From contig JAQWLN010000041.1 of the NCBI GenBank assembly GCA_029247265.1, positions 1 through 64,000 on the forward strand: DNA of 64,000 nt, read 5' to 3'. A program made the position numbers and the translations under genes. Shown here in pieces: positions 29,701-38,980 of the stretch. The first letter of the stretch is position 1. The number at the start of each line of letters is the position of its first letter. The stretch is from Fuerstiella sp. (GTDB lineage: Bacteria; Planctomycetota; Planctomycetia; Planctomycetales; Planctomycetaceae). The notes under the pieces are model-generated. The model searched no databases. It worked only from the letters and a program-made list of their open reading frames with translations, and was not told where the DNA came from.

Positions 29701-30001
29701 CGTCCACGGACGTGGACATGGTCAACGTGGTGAAACTGATGCCTTCCGCAACCTGCGATTCAACCGTATCGATTCCCTCAAGTCCGCGAATCGCTTCCTC
29801 AATCTTGATGGTAACGGACTTTTCCACGTCCTCCGGCTGCACGCCGGGGTAGACTGCGGAGACCATCAGCTTATCCGGCCGGGACTCCGGAAACATCTCG
29901 CGCGGCAGTGTGACAGCGAAGACGATTCCCACCGCCAGAATGACCAGCATCAGCATATTCACCAGTACCGCGTTGCGAACGCTGAACGCAGGAATTGACA
30001 T
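26711..30001 (-). CDS. RND-superfamily efflux pump (HAE1/AcrB-like)
   Basis: 1096 residues from the ATG at 30001 ([19 protein letters not shown]). Twelve helices and two large periplasmic loops give the typical RND length. Family sequences include [20 protein letters not shown], a [20 protein letters not shown] block carrying the two adjacent transmembrane aspartates, GALFGQE in the second porter part, and [20 protein letters not shown]. Such proton-driven pumps export lipophilic compounds with a periplasmic adaptor and outer-membrane channel. Neither partner is adjacent, so they must be encoded elsewhere. Its precise substrate is unknown. Confidence 0.92.
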   Translation of the reverse strand: MSIPAFSVRNAVLVNMLMLVILAVGIVFAVTLPREMFPESRPDKLMVSAVYPGVQPEDVEKSVTIKIEEAIRGLEGIDTVESQVAEGISFTTLTMSTSVDDVDVMLQEIRNEVDSIQDMPDGVEKISLRKVEPELPVISIAIYGDESEAALKNAARKLRDDLLKLPGVSRVELNGIRDDEIYVDVQPDKLLEYDITFEEIAAAIRSENVDVSGGQLKGNRSSVSVRTLGEEQQAVNLEKIVVRSQPSGQQILLSDVATLSDGFVDSDLEALFNGKATVNCVLFKGKGEDAVQISSVVKTYFAARSGQPYTGPGEAASAFLSLLGRPSLRDIDQQAKSNPFPSRFTYKLHTDIARFVEGRLDLMTRNGRMGLILVLIALNLFLNWRVALWAAVGLVISFMGTFAVMWSLGATVNLLSMFGLIVVLGIIVDDAIVIGENIYRHVEEGMPAMQAAIKGAEEVMWPVIVAVSTTIGAFAPLLFIQGQIGDFMAQLPLVVIAALSISLVEALVILPAHLRHLPPVKRTAKGENVTGAKAYVLNRLLMAPYEKILGACLKWRYVTVAGVTGACIISAGMLAGGIVKWQFVQDMDSESMICALEMPIGTSTERLKEELQKLTDFIVDKELFPEVVNVQTIAGRQYDVTGAGAVGFDDQSHLGQVVVEICPAEERTRSSEELTTAFREFSEKQLVGVNSVRWTEMNGGPGGNDIEISVSGLPNSELPKAVNDLKQLIGGLDGVYDLDDNLDVGKKEMRLSLRDSAAAAGVTVGSLGAYVRGALFGQEARRISRNREDVRIMVRYPETFRESAWNVESMWIPGQGAPGERSWIPISEVADVKMSRGYSTISRFRQTRSAKIIGAVDDARVPSTSSVIEMIRMRVEGEDERKGIVSQYPGIQIEYLGQAKEMSDSFSSLTIAFPVAMLIIYGMLAGLFKSYTQPLVVMSAIPFGFLGAVIGHWITGETFTILSAIGLVALAGILVNDSLVLVDFINKRVAAGLSPLEASIDGAKKRLRAILLTTLTTAAGLMPLMFETSFQAKFLIPMAVTLTFGLLFATGLTLILVPCLNLIREDILTGFFGIRTPPEPPQDPTPADVPPLSTVA

Positions 30002-30182
30002 AGGTTGAAGTTTCTGTCCAACAGGTGAATCGATGCGACGTGGTGACTGGATTGTACGACGCTTCGTCAAAATTGGCAGGCGGCTGCGGATGTGATTCTC
30101 AGGTGTGGAAAACGGACGTACAGACAGTGATGCCAGAACAGAATTGAGCTCTGCACATGTGTCCCCTCATCTCATCACGAAT

Positions 30183-32120
30183 TCACGGCACAGTATTATG
30201 AGTGCCTTCAAGATCGTTCAATGCCTTGTTCAGAACTCGGACCGTGTACTTTCCGTTGGCAACGAAGCCGTCGTGATTGGCTTTGTTGCGTTTCATCGCC
30301 TTCATCGCCGGCCGTGCTTCTTCCCCAAGTTCGTCCAGCACGATTGCAGCGTGCACACGCGCCCACTGAGTTCCATCGTCCAGAACCTGCGACAGTGTTT
30401 GCAGAGCAGTCCCGCTTTTACCCAGCCCCATCATTGCTCGCGCTGCCGCAATTCGGACGTTTTCCGATTTGTCCTGCAGCAGCTGGACCAACAGGTCAGG
30501 AATTTCCGACAACGAAGGAGGAATATTGGCCCGATTGCCAATTCCCGTCGCCGCCCAGTATCGCACCGTCGCGTTGTCGTGACTCAGCCACTCACTCAGC
30601 CGCGGCAGGTCCCGGGCATCAGTGCCGCCAGCCAGAACAGCAGCATCGCGAATGGCTTCCATCCGCGATGCTGCATTTTCGCCAGTGTTAAGAATGGCCC
30701 ATTCACTGCCTGAGACAGCGCGCAGACGATGCAGTTCGGCTTCCGGAATCAGGCCCACATCACGAGTGTCCACCACCCAGTTCAAATGCTGTTGTCGCAG
30801 CTCCTGCAGCTTGTTTGCCAGACGAGGATCAGCCGCAATATTCGTCATTTCATATGGATCGTTGTCAACATCATACAGCTCTTCCAGAGGCTTCCGCGGC
30901 TGAAGAAACTGTCCAACTGTTCTGACGTTCTTATCATTTGTCGGACTACCTGAAGCGATTGCCGCTTCGCTGTTTCGGATCTCCATCATCGTCCGCCCCT
31001 TTTCGGGCGTGTTCATGTATTGATACCACGTCTTGTACGGTTCGTAATTGCGAACGTATCGATACCGTTTGTCGCGCACCATGCGAATAATGTCGTACCG
31101 TTCGTCCATCCGGTCACGGGCTCCAAAAACATATGAACGTGCTTTGGCGGCATGCGGCCCCAGAAATGCCTGCCCCTGCATGTGTTCGGGAGTGGCAACG
31201 CCGGCCAGACTTAACATCGTCGGCCCAAGATCAATCATGCTGATCATGCGATCACTGCGTGTACCCGGCATACCCCCCTTGCCTGCCAGTTTCTGCCACT
31301 TCTCCGGAACTCGGATGATCAGCGGCACGTGGGTTCCGCTTTCATACAACCACCGTTTCGCTCGAGGCAGCCCGACGCCGTGATCAGACCAGTACACCAC
31401 GATGGTGCTGTCTGTCAGCCCCGCCGCGTCCAGAGCGGCAAGGTGTTCGCCCACCCAGCGATCCATTGCGGTAATCACGTCGTAATATCGGCCCCAGTCA
31501 TCGCGAGCAACGAAAGTATTCGGATAGTACGGAGGAAGACTTTCCGCCACGACATCCCGATCGTGTGTCTTAAGGCCCTTGACCACTTTCTTATACTTGG
31601 ATTCACTGGCAATACCGGACTCATGGCAGCCGGTGTAGTTGAAGACCGAAAAGAAGGGTTTGTCCTTCGGGCAATTCTTCCAGTGAGCCTTTGAACTGGA
31701 CTCGTCCCATGTGCCTTTGGGTGTGTCAAACTGATAATCCTGCTTGCTGTTGTTAGTGCGATAATATCCCGCATCGGTCAGCCAGAAGGTAAAAGGTTTC
31801 ACATGGTCGGGTGGGATGGCTTTGCACCGCATGTGGTGAGAACCGATCGATGTCTGATACATGCCGGTAATAATCGCGGACCGGCACGGGGCACAAACTC
31901 CGGCAGTCGTATAGGCATGATCGTAGACCACGGACTCCTTAGCGAAGGCGTCCAGCACCGGTGTCGTCGCATTGGGATATCCGTAGCAGCCCAGGTGCGC
32001 ACTGATGTCTTCACAACTAAGCCACAGGATATTCGGCTGCGAACCCGCTGAATCTGCCGAAGTGCTGACCGCAGCGGCAAGAAACAACAAGACATTCAGT
32101 GGTTTTCCGGGAATCCTCAT
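30183..32120 (-). CDS. Secreted sulfatase with C-terminal HEAT repeats
   Basis: 645 residues. A signal peptide (PLNVLLFLAAAVSTSA) leads to the alkaline-phosphatase-fold sulfatase: NILWLSCEDISAHLGCYGYP (metal site), GVCAPCRSAIITG (C-A-P-C-R, the cysteine turned into formylglycine) and VVYWSDHGVGLPR (metal site). The C-terminal third (from about 490) contains HEAT-like repeats, for example VRIAAARAMMGLGKSGTALQ. It should cleave sulfate esters, probably of marine polysaccharides, in the periplasm. A TTG at 32123 precedes the ATG used. Divergent to a lipoprotein gene 150 bp away. Confidence 0.92.
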   Translation of the reverse strand: MRIPGKPLNVLLFLAAAVSTSADSAGSQPNILWLSCEDISAHLGCYGYPNATTPVLDAFAKESVVYDHAYTTAGVCAPCRSAIITGMYQTSIGSHHMRCKAIPPDHVKPFTFWLTDAGYYRTNNSKQDYQFDTPKGTWDESSSKAHWKNCPKDKPFFSVFNYTGCHESGIASESKYKKVVKGLKTHDRDVVAESLPPYYPNTFVARDDWGRYYDVITAMDRWVGEHLAALDAAGLTDSTIVVYWSDHGVGLPRAKRWLYESGTHVPLIIRVPEKWQKLAGKGGMPGTRSDRMISMIDLGPTMLSLAGVATPEHMQGQAFLGPHAAKARSYVFGARDRMDERYDIIRMVRDKRYRYVRNYEPYKTWYQYMNTPEKGRTMMEIRNSEAAIASGSPTNDKNVRTVGQFLQPRKPLEELYDVDNDPYEMTNIAADPRLANKLQELRQQHLNWVVDTRDVGLIPEAELHRLRAVSGSEWAILNTGENAASRMEAIRDAAVLAGGTDARDLPRLSEWLSHDNATVRYWAATGIGNRANIPPSLSEIPDLLVQLLQDKSENVRIAAARAMMGLGKSGTALQTLSQVLDDGTQWARVHAAIVLDELGEEARPAMKAMKRNKANHDGFVANGKYTVRVLNKALNDLEGTHNTVP

Positions 32121-32272
32121 CAACGCGGGTTCCGATCAAAAGGGAATACGGACAGACAGAGGCTAATCGTAGATATGTCTCTGACCGACCGCCAGCAAGT
32201 TCTGTTTGCGCGGTGTGTTGCATCCGGTATGTTCCCGTCACTACGCCCTTAGAAAATCAACTACTCTCGCAA

Positions 32273-32962
32273 ATGATCCGTCGACCGATTTCACTGACCG
32301 TTACTGTCGTTGCAGCCGCACTGCTGAGCGGCTGCGCCATGAGCGGGCGACATGAGGCTCTGGAAGTTCGGCTTCGTGAACACGAGTCCACAATCCGTGA
32401 CCTGCGGTCACAGATTCATGATGCTGAGCAGACAATCGCTGAGCTGGACGAGGAACTGGTGATCGAACGAAATCATCTTTCGGGAAACACGGATTCGGAA
32501 TCGCCCGCTGAGGCATTTCAGACGTCCGGTGTAACGCAGGTGGCATTCACGCCGGAGATCCATGCAGCATGGGGCAGCGTCGCATCCATTGGAATCTACC
32601 GGTTGACGAGCGGACTGAGTCAGGACGATGGACAACCCCATAAAAACCTGAATGTGGTTGTGCAGTCGCTCGACAGCGATGGAGAACTGGTCAAGACGGC
32701 GGGAGCTCTGACGGTCACGGCATCAATTGTCGACAACGATGGCACAACGCAGCAAATAGCTCACCAATTATATTCGATCACAGAATGTCGCCGGTTATGG
32801 ACCCGGACCTTTGTGGCCCCTGGCTTCCACATAAATATCCCGTTGGAAGCCGCGTCAGAGATGCCACTCTCAAACGGTGACAAACTTCTGGTTACAGCGA
32901 CTCTGAATCTGGGGCACAACCGACGTTTTTCCACCAGTGAGTTACTCGATATTTCGCTGTAG
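32273..32962 (+). CDS. Lipoprotein with N-terminal coiled coil
   Basis: 229 residues from the ATG at 32273. The signal peptide VTVVAAALLSGC ends in a lipobox. A coiled coil of about 45 residues follows (EVRLREHESTIRDLRSQIHD), then a beta-rich domain of about 150 residues with ITRLTSGLSQDDG-like sequence. I recognise no family. The layout suggests an outer-membrane-anchored protein standing off the membrane. The longer open frame to 32099 overlaps the sulfatase start and is not used. Divergent promoter region shared with the sulfatase. Confidence 0.75.
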   Translation: MIRRPISLTVTVVAAALLSGCAMSGRHEALEVRLREHESTIRDLRSQIHDAEQTIAELDEELVIERNHLSGNTDSESPAEAFQTSGVTQVAFTPEIHAAWGSVASIGIYRLTSGLSQDDGQPHKNLNVVVQSLDSDGELVKTAGALTVTASIVDNDGTTQQIAHQLYSITECRRLWTRTFVAPGFHINIPLEAASEMPLSNGDKLLVTATLNLGHNRRFSTSELLDISL

Positions 32963-33184
32963 TGCCTTAACATGGTTTGTCGGACAGGATGCCAGCACCA
33001 TGAGGTTATGGTTACCGTCGTACACGCACGGATCATCACAGATTGGTAGACAAATCAGTGTGTGAGCCGTATCAGATCATTGTGCTCTGAACACGGACGT
33101 ACTGTGGTTTCCACGCTGCGGACAATGAACCATCAGTTTTGCGATTGTCGTTGCCGCGCCCAACGGGAGCGGAACACCAATTGT

Positions 33185-33222
33185 CGAGCGTTAGCTCGCA
33201 TCGGCAGGCGGGCCGTCCCGCC
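33185..33222. repeat. Palindromic intergenic element, copy 1, with a second hairpin
   Basis: CGAGCGTTAGCTCG (33185-33198) is a near-palindrome that recurs, inverted, at 55635-55648. Eight bases on, GGCGGG and CCCGCC (33207-33222) form a 6-bp hairpin with a CCGT loop. The block ends 13 nt before the start codon of the next gene, so it would be in its leader. Confidence 0.55.
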
Positions 33223-33235
33223 GAAAGAGACGACA

Positions 33236-33778
33236 ATGACTTACATCACAGACAATCCGCTGCCGCTGCTGTTCCTGATCGCAGCTGTCGCGGGCGCGAG
33301 CTTCCTGAGTGGTGCTCCCAGGGGAAGATCGTTCTCCGCAGCGCTGATACTGCTGGGCATCGGGTTGTATTTTCTTGAACAGTATCTTGTGTCACCGGCA
33401 GAGGAAGTGGAGCAGGAACTGCATATCATGCTGGACCATTTCAAGTCTGAGAACCTGAGCGGTATCGAGTCGCAGATCGCGGCTGAAAGTCAGGAGCTGG
33501 CTGAGATCGCAAAGAAGGGGCTGGAGATGGTCGATCTCAGCGACACGTTTCATATCAGAAGCATTGACGTGACGATCGATGACGCTGCAGCCAATGCGGT
33601 CGCCATGGTCAGAGCCAACGGCAACGTGACGCTCACGCATCAGGGCGGGACAACTCACCGCGTCCCCAATCTCTGGCGAACCGAGTGGAAGGCAGTCGAC
33701 AGCAGCTGGAAACTTGTGAAGGTCATGCGGCTGAATCCAGTGAATCAGACCGAAATGGGCTACTTCTCTGCTCAGTAG
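33236..33778 (+). CDS. Two-helix membrane protein with soluble domain
   Basis: 180 residues from the ATG at 33236 (MTYITDNPLPLLFLIAAVAG). Two short hydrophobic segments (8-24 and 35-52) are followed by an alpha+beta domain of about 125 residues, with NVTLTHQGG and WRTEWKAVDSSWKLVKV. This resembles a nuclear-transport-factor-2-like (DUF4440/SnoaL) fold by its WK-x-x-D-x-x-W pattern, but the match is only by eye. Its leader contains the 33185-33222 hairpins. The ORF extended upstream to 33062 is not supported. No function can be given. Confidence 0.7.
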   Translation: MTYITDNPLPLLFLIAAVAGASFLSGAPRGRSFSAALILLGIGLYFLEQYLVSPAEEVEQELHIMLDHFKSENLSGIESQIAAESQELAEIAKKGLEMVDLSDTFHIRSIDVTIDDAAANAVAMVRANGNVTLTHQGGTTHRVPNLWRTEWKAVDSSWKLVKVMRLNPVNQTEMGYFSAQ

Positions 33779-34147
33779 CCAACACCGTTTCACGTTGCTT
33801 CGTGGCCGCGAACGTTGATCAATTTCAACAGTTGATCATTGCGACGAATTCGGTTGACTGCCCGTTTCTTCATCAACACCACCCCATAGATTTACTATAG
33901 CACGCAAAACGAACTCAGGAGTTTTTCACTAATGGTGCCAACCAAAGTCTGACAGGAGGAACGAGAAGCATGCGCGTGCAACCGCGTCAGTGGCGTTGAA
34001 CGACACAAAATCCGCGGGTTCCGAAATGCCGGGCGAAATTTCAGACGCAACAGGTTGAACTGTTGCGCATGGAACAGAATTCAGAAGCAACGCGATCGCG
34101 GAAATACGTCCGGCCGAAAGACACGGGGTTGTCCCGCCCGTTCCGGA
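33779..34147. other. Intergenic region with two mini-ORFs
   Basis: 369 bases without a normal gene. AGGAG at 33917 precedes a 6-codon ATG frame (33932-33952), and AGGAGG at 33954-33959 precedes a 9-codon frame (MRVQPRQWR, 33970-33999), both plus strand. Tandem ribosome-site-plus-mini-ORF units might be leader peptides or chance. Nothing else recognisable. Confidence 0.35.
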
Positions 34148-34756
34148 CTATCGAACCAGACGGCTGATGGCGCGGAACTCGTCGGTGCCGGCTTCTTCAC
34201 ACCATTCAAAGACCACGCTCTCGGCAGTACAGACGACCGCACCAGCGTCACGCATGCGGTTCATCGCAGTCCGATGGTCAGACTCACGACGACTACTGAC
34301 AGCATCTTCAACCACGAAGACCCGATACCCCTGAGCCAGCAGATCCATGGCGGTCTGCAGTACACAAATGTGTGCTTCGATGCCAACAATGATCACCTGA
34401 TCACAACGGTCAACGGCCGTGGCGGGATCGGCTGAAACGCAGAGCGCCTGAAACTCTTCGGCCGCACTGAATCGAATCTTCTCAAATCGCCGCCGGGAAA
34501 TCTGATGCTGAGCAACTGAGTCAACTGTCGGCCCCAGCCCCTTCGGGTACTGTTCAGAGACGATGACAGGGACGTCCAGCACGGCAGCCGCATCCAGCAG
34601 CAGAACGATTCGGCTTTCGATTCGGTCGGCGGCGTGAATAACGGGCATCAGCCTCTGCTGGACGTCAACAACCAGCAATTGCGACTGACGACGATTGATC
34701 AGCTCAGGACTGCGACGCAGGCTTGTCTGATTTTTTGCTTGAGTTGATTCCGGCAC
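34148..34756 (-). CDS. Isochorismatase/nicotinamidase-family cysteine hydrolase
   Basis: 202 residues, GTG start. A cysteine hydrolase with LLVVDVQQRL (catalytic aspartate), VIVSEQYPKGLG and the nucleophile loop VGIEAHICVLQTAMDLLAQG. The SEQYPKGLG wording and missing extra domains resemble YcaC or the hydrolase group lacking known substrates rather than PncA. The frame overlaps no neighbour. The cleavage substrate cannot be told from sequence. Confidence 0.85.
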   Translation of the reverse strand: MPESTQAKNQTSLRRSPELINRRQSQLLVVDVQQRLMPVIHAADRIESRIVLLLDAAAVLDVPVIVSEQYPKGLGPTVDSVAQHQISRRRFEKIRFSAAEEFQALCVSADPATAVDRCDQVIIVGIEAHICVLQTAMDLLAQGYRVFVVEDAVSSRRESDHRTAMNRMRDAGAVVCTAESVVFEWCEEAGTDEFRAISRLVR

Positions 34757-34889
34757 GACGGATTCTCTGACTGTTTGATTCTGTCTGCAGTTCTCAGTTC
34801 TGGAACGCCCATTTACCGGGCAACAGTCAGTCTATCGGCTGCTGCAGCGATCGCCTACCGTTGAAGCGGCTACGGATATCGGCACCGGG

Positions 34890-36068
34890 CTATTTGGCCC
34901 TGGACTTTTCCGCTGCGGAGTCGGCGGGGAATCTTTCGGCATAGATCGCACGAGATTCCGCACGAGATTCCCCCGACTCGAATCCCGTTGTCTCCGGCAC
35001 AAAGCGAAATGCCTGACTACGGTCGCTCTTCGGATCAAAGCCGAAGTCGCGAGGGTCCCTGCCACGCAGATGAATAGCGACGACAAGAGCAAGGTCGCCG
35101 ATTTCAACGAGATAACCCGTTCTGTCGGACTTCCCAACCAGAATCCCAGTGTTCGAAAACAGAGACTCCAGCAACGGCAGATCCTGAACAGACCCCTGTT
35201 CGGCCAACAACATCAGAGCGGACAGTGGGTATGTGCCGCGAGCGGTCTTCAGTACCCTGCGAGCCAGTTCCGGCCCTTCGGGAATCTGATGCCGTCGGGC
35301 AAAGGACATAGGTACAGCCGGGGCAATACGTTCTCGTAGAATGTAGGCACCAGCAAGACGACTGAACGCCTTGCCCTGCTCTGGCGAACGAACCATATCC
35401 AGAAACTGTGGTTGCTGCAGCATCGCACTGATGCCCGTGGAACTGCCTCCCGGTAACCGAATTTTTCCGTTGCTTGCCAGTAGCAGCACGGCTGCATATG
35501 AGTCTACGGAAAACTGTTCGAATTTTTCTGAGTCCCGCCGCGTGGACTGAATCAATTCTGCAACCCGCGTTTGAATCTGTGATGGCAGATTCTTCGGTGA
35601 ATTCATGGCTGTGCCAAACAGGCCGGCCTCAGACTTCAACAGGCGAAGATACAACTCAACCGATTCTCTGTCAGAGCCAACCAGGTTTGAAAATCGATCC
35701 CATTCCGGCAGCACCTTTGCATCTGCCGCGGTCAGCGTCTTCTGTAACTGTTTCATTTGCCCCGCAAACGAATCACGTTCCAGGTCGCGTAGAATCGACT
35801 GAATCTGATCCTTCACGCCAGGAGTACTGGTTCGCTCGACTTCCCGCAAAGCAGGAATCGCAGCCATGCCACTTTTTCTGAGAGCAGCTCGAGCCGCTTT
35901 GCGAACCTTAAAACTTTCCGCTCCCAGGTCCATGATCAACTGCGGGACCGACTTCAGCCGCTCGACTTCCCCCTGATCTTCCTGGGCCGTCGATTCATTA
36001 CAGATCGCCACAACAAGCAGCAAGGCTGTCAGGCAGACGGTTCGAGATTGATGAGGTAGGAAATACAT
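34890..36068 (-). CDS. Secreted HEAT-repeat-like protein
   Basis: 392 residues from the ATG at 36068 with a signal peptide (TVCLTALLLVVAICNESTA). Residues 40-115 show one HEAT-like helix pair, LIMDLGAESFKVRKAARAAL and AAIPALREVERTS, as in planctomycete scaffold proteins. The remainder is helical without known catalytic motifs. It probably acts as a periplasmic interaction protein. The frame to 36128 adds an unlikely lead. It stands 228 nt after dapF on the same strand. Confidence 0.75.
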   Translation of the reverse strand: MYFLPHQSRTVCLTALLLVVAICNESTAQEDQGEVERLKSVPQLIMDLGAESFKVRKAARAALRKSGMAAIPALREVERTSTPGVKDQIQSILRDLERDSFAGQMKQLQKTLTAADAKVLPEWDRFSNLVGSDRESVELYLRLLKSEAGLFGTAMNSPKNLPSQIQTRVAELIQSTRRDSEKFEQFSVDSYAAVLLLASNGKIRLPGGSSTGISAMLQQPQFLDMVRSPEQGKAFSRLAGAYILRERIAPAVPMSFARRHQIPEGPELARRVLKTARGTYPLSALMLLAEQGSVQDLPLLESLFSNTGILVGKSDRTGYLVEIGDLALVVAIHLRGRDPRDFGFDPKSDRSQAFRFVPETTGFESGESRAESRAIYAERFPADSAAEKSRAK

Positions 36069-36296
36069 CGGAGGCAGGTTCAGCGCACTGAGGTGGCGTG
36101 TTTGTGTGAGGCAAGACGTGCTGATCATCGATATCTATCGCAATATCCCGCGTTTTCCGGCTATTGTTGGGCCATAAATCCCTGCAATTCTTCAGGCGAA
36201 CCGTGCAAACCGGACAATCCGCAGTTTTCCACGCTTTTAACCGGGGCAGGCCCATTCGGAGCCTCGGCAATGGAAGCGGTCGGCAGCATTCAATTT

Positions 36297-37133
36297 TCAG
36301 TCCGGACTGGGCAGTATGCCAGTAAAGCTGACCTGCGCAGGACCGGTCAGCCAGGTGCGGCCGGTATCGTCCATTCGCACCTTCAAACGTCCCCCCGGCA
36401 GACTGACGGTCACATCTGTATCTGCTGAACAATATCCGCGCTGAATTGCCGCTGCGACTGCAGCACAGGCTCCAGTGCCGCAGGCCAGTGTTTCTCCACT
36501 GCCGCGTTCCCAGACGCGAACCGTGATTTCGGTTGGTGACACCACCTGTACCCATTCCACGTTAGTACGATCCGGGAAACGTGAATGCTTCTCGATTTCA
36601 CCTCCCACGTGCCGTACCACGCGATCAGTCAATTCGTCAACAAAGACCACCGCATGTGGATTGCCAATCGATACCGGAGTGAACTCCACATCCGAATCGG
36701 CTGAGGGTAAACGGATACCTGCCAACTGTTCCAAATCAGCGGCGGCGTGCGACTGGCCCATTCCGACGGAAAAAACTCCGCCGTTGGTAGTTCGATCCAA
36801 CTGCGCTGTTGTGACGGTCACCGTTCTGGACGCCGTCCGGATTTGACACGTCTCAAAGACTCGGTCCTGCAGTTCCATCCATAGTGCCACGCATCTGACA
36901 CCGTTACCGCACATCGCACCTTCACTTCCGTCTGCATTCCACATGCGCATTTCAACATCAGCGTGTTCGACCGGCGACATCATGATCAATCCGTCAGCCC
37001 CAATGCCAAAATTCCGGTTGCTGACCTTGCGCGCCAGCTGACCGGGAGACTGTGGCACAGCCGAAACAAATGCGTCAATAAAGACATAGTCGTTGCCCGC
37101 TCCGTGCATCTTGATAAACGCGATTTCACTCAA
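36297..37133 (-). CDS. dapF: Diaminopimelate epimerase
   Basis: 278 residues from a TTG at 37133 (MSEIAFIKMHGAGNDY), chosen because AGGAAG lies 7 nt upstream; the longer frame to 37220 has no family sequence. A cofactor-free racemase converting LL- to meso-diaminopimelate for lysine and cell-wall synthesis. Both catalytic cysteines are visible, in GAMCGNGVRC and LACGTGACAAV. The length is normal. Interest: peptidoglycan was long doubted in planctomycetes, and this gene supports the pathway for DAP. Confidence 0.95.
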   Translation of the reverse strand: MSEIAFIKMHGAGNDYVFIDAFVSAVPQSPGQLARKVSNRNFGIGADGLIMMSPVEHADVEMRMWNADGSEGAMCGNGVRCVALWMELQDRVFETCQIRTASRTVTVTTAQLDRTTNGGVFSVGMGQSHAAADLEQLAGIRLPSADSDVEFTPVSIGNPHAVVFVDELTDRVVRHVGGEIEKHSRFPDRTNVEWVQVVSPTEITVRVWERGSGETLACGTGACAAVAAAIQRGYCSADTDVTVSLPGGRLKVRMDDTGRTWLTGPAQVSFTGILPSPD

Positions 37134-37996
37134 CGATCGTCTTCCTGTACTTTCACTCCGGCAGCGGATGAGTATGCGAAAGTTACGCACGCAGTAAACG
37201 GCCGTATGGCCACTGAACATACCGCTGTGAATGGCAATTTGTCGTAAATAAAACCTCTGCCCGGATACGTCTCAGACGCTGAGGTGTTTTGTCTTCGAGT
37301 TCTCAGATTGGATCTGCCAACGTAGCACGCACAGTAGTGTCTCAGAATTTCCCGGTCGCACATCACCGAACCGGACGTTTCAAGGAAACTATCGCGGAGC
37401 AAGCAGAACACCGGAAACTTTCACCGGCCGCATGGCACTCAACCGTTTAAGTCGCTTTCCGGTTGCGGATCACGAATTTATCAATCAGAACCTTGAACAG
37501 CTTCGCATTCGGTTTTTACTCGAATCGGCCAGGAATGAAGAGGCATACGGCAAATCCGGGGGGGGGGGGAGTGGACGAACGGCCAGAACAGCAGGTCGAC
37601 TGAAAAAGCACGGCGAGAACGTAAATTGCAGGGCCTGGCCGCAGCCTGGGCAGGAAATCGCGGGGGGCGGATGGCACGAGGCAGGTAAATCCCTCTCTGG
37701 TACGCTCGATTTTCCTTTTCCAACGGTTAGGCCGCACAACTTCGAACACAGTACGATTTTGCTCGTACGTCTCAGTGTTTCCGCCACAGGGCATTGTTAT
37801 AAAAGCAGCGAACATAATCGGCGTTCCGGACGTCATCATGTGCAGGCATTGTTGCCTGACGCCCCCGGAACTGTCCGAGCAGCGCCTTCGAGGCCTGGGC
37901 GCGGCCGGAACACACACGATACGGTGTATTAATTCATCGAACGACGCCAGACATTCCGACGTCGTTCCATTCATGAAATAATTGCGAGTTCCCAAG
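37134..37996. other. 863-bp gene-less region before ilvE
   Basis: Frames of up to 166 codons on both strands read as low-information sequence with unusual Gly/Arg/Cys content and cross the G12 tract. None has a domain, so I treat them as shadows. No RNA gene or transposon feature is seen. The ilvE promoter must be near its right end. Confidence 0.5.
37558..37569 (+). repeat. G12 homopolymer tract
   Basis: Twelve consecutive G residues, unique in the window, lie in a gene-less region about 430 bp upstream of ilvE. Such tracts change length by slippage. No gene start or promoter box is at a distance that would make a switch obvious. Confidence 0.7.
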
Positions 37997-38854
37997 ATGT
38001 CTTTGCAGATTTATCTGTCAGGAAAACTGGTTCCACAGGAACAGGCTGTCGTCAGTGTATTTGATCACGGACTGCTGTACGGAGACGGCGTTTTTGAAGG
38101 AATTCGGGTCTACGGCAGCAAGGTGTTTCTGGAGCAGGAACACATTGATCGACTGTACGAAAGCGCATTATCGATTCGTCTGGAAATCCCGCTGACGCCG
38201 GATCAGATGATTAAGGCCGTTCGAGATACTGTTGCCGCGAACAATATTACGAACGGTTATGTGCGTCTTGTGGTGACTCGTGGTGCAGGCACGCTGGGCA
38301 TCGATCCGCAACGGACCAGTAACCCCCAGGTGATCGTCATCGCCGATTCGATTTCTCTTTATCCCCAGGAACTGTACGACAACGGACTGAAGCTGATTAC
38401 GGCCAGCACGATTCGCAATCACTCCGCGGCACTCAGCCCGCGCATCAAATCGCTGAATTATCTGAATAATATCCTGGCCAAGATCGAAGGCACGGATGCA
38501 GGTACGGTCGAAGCTTTGATGCTGAACCACAAAGGCGAAGTCGCCGAATGTACGGGCGACAACATCTTCATCGTAAAAAACGGTGTGCTGAAGACCCCAC
38601 CACCAGAGGCCGGTATCCTGGAAGGACTCACACGGAACGCCGTCATTGGACTCGCTCGAAGTGCAGGTATCGAGGTCCAGGAAGTGCCGCTTGTGCGGCA
38701 CGACATATTCACAGCCGACGAGTGTTTTCTGACCGGGACCGCCGCAGAAGTCATCGCCGCTGTCAGCCTTGACGGCCGTACCATAGGTACTGGAAAACCG
38801 GGACCGGTAACCGACGACCTGCTGGAACGCTTCCGCAATCTGACAACGGCCTGA
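37997..38854 (+). CDS. ilvE: Branched-chain amino acid aminotransferase-like (class IV PLP)
   Basis: 285 residues from the ATG at 37997; a TTG at 37982 is in frame. Class IV PLP fold: VSVFDHGLLYGDGVFEGIRV, GYVRLVVTRGAGTLGID, the catalytic lysine in PRIKSLNYLNNILAKIE, then ALMLNHKGEVAECTGDNIF and FLTGTAAEVIAAVSLDGR. It transfers amino groups between glutamate and branched-chain keto acids; D-amino acid aminotransferase (Dat) shares this fold and is the alternative. The wording and GTAAEV motif favour IlvE. The neighbour tatC begins 126 nt downstream. Confidence 0.85.
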   Translation: MSLQIYLSGKLVPQEQAVVSVFDHGLLYGDGVFEGIRVYGSKVFLEQEHIDRLYESALSIRLEIPLTPDQMIKAVRDTVAANNITNGYVRLVVTRGAGTLGIDPQRTSNPQVIVIADSISLYPQELYDNGLKLITASTIRNHSAALSPRIKSLNYLNNILAKIEGTDAGTVEALMLNHKGEVAECTGDNIFIVKNGVLKTPPPEAGILEGLTRNAVIGLARSAGIEVQEVPLVRHDIFTADECFLTGTAAEVIAAVSLDGRTIGTGKPGPVTDDLLERFRNLTTA

Positions 38855-38980
38855 GGCGGGAGGTCTGCCAGCCAGAGCGAACTGCCGCTCGGATCCGAAC
38901 ACGAATGCTCACATCAGTCAGAAACATTTCAACCAGATCTTCAAGAACCGCTGAAGTCGCCGGTGCCGGCGAGGAAACAG

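Noticed and set aside
37432-37932. 166-codon plus-strand ORF spanning the G12 tract
   Set aside because: Composition is unlike a protein, the start has no ribosome site, and long ORFs on the opposite strand overlap it. No domain is visible.
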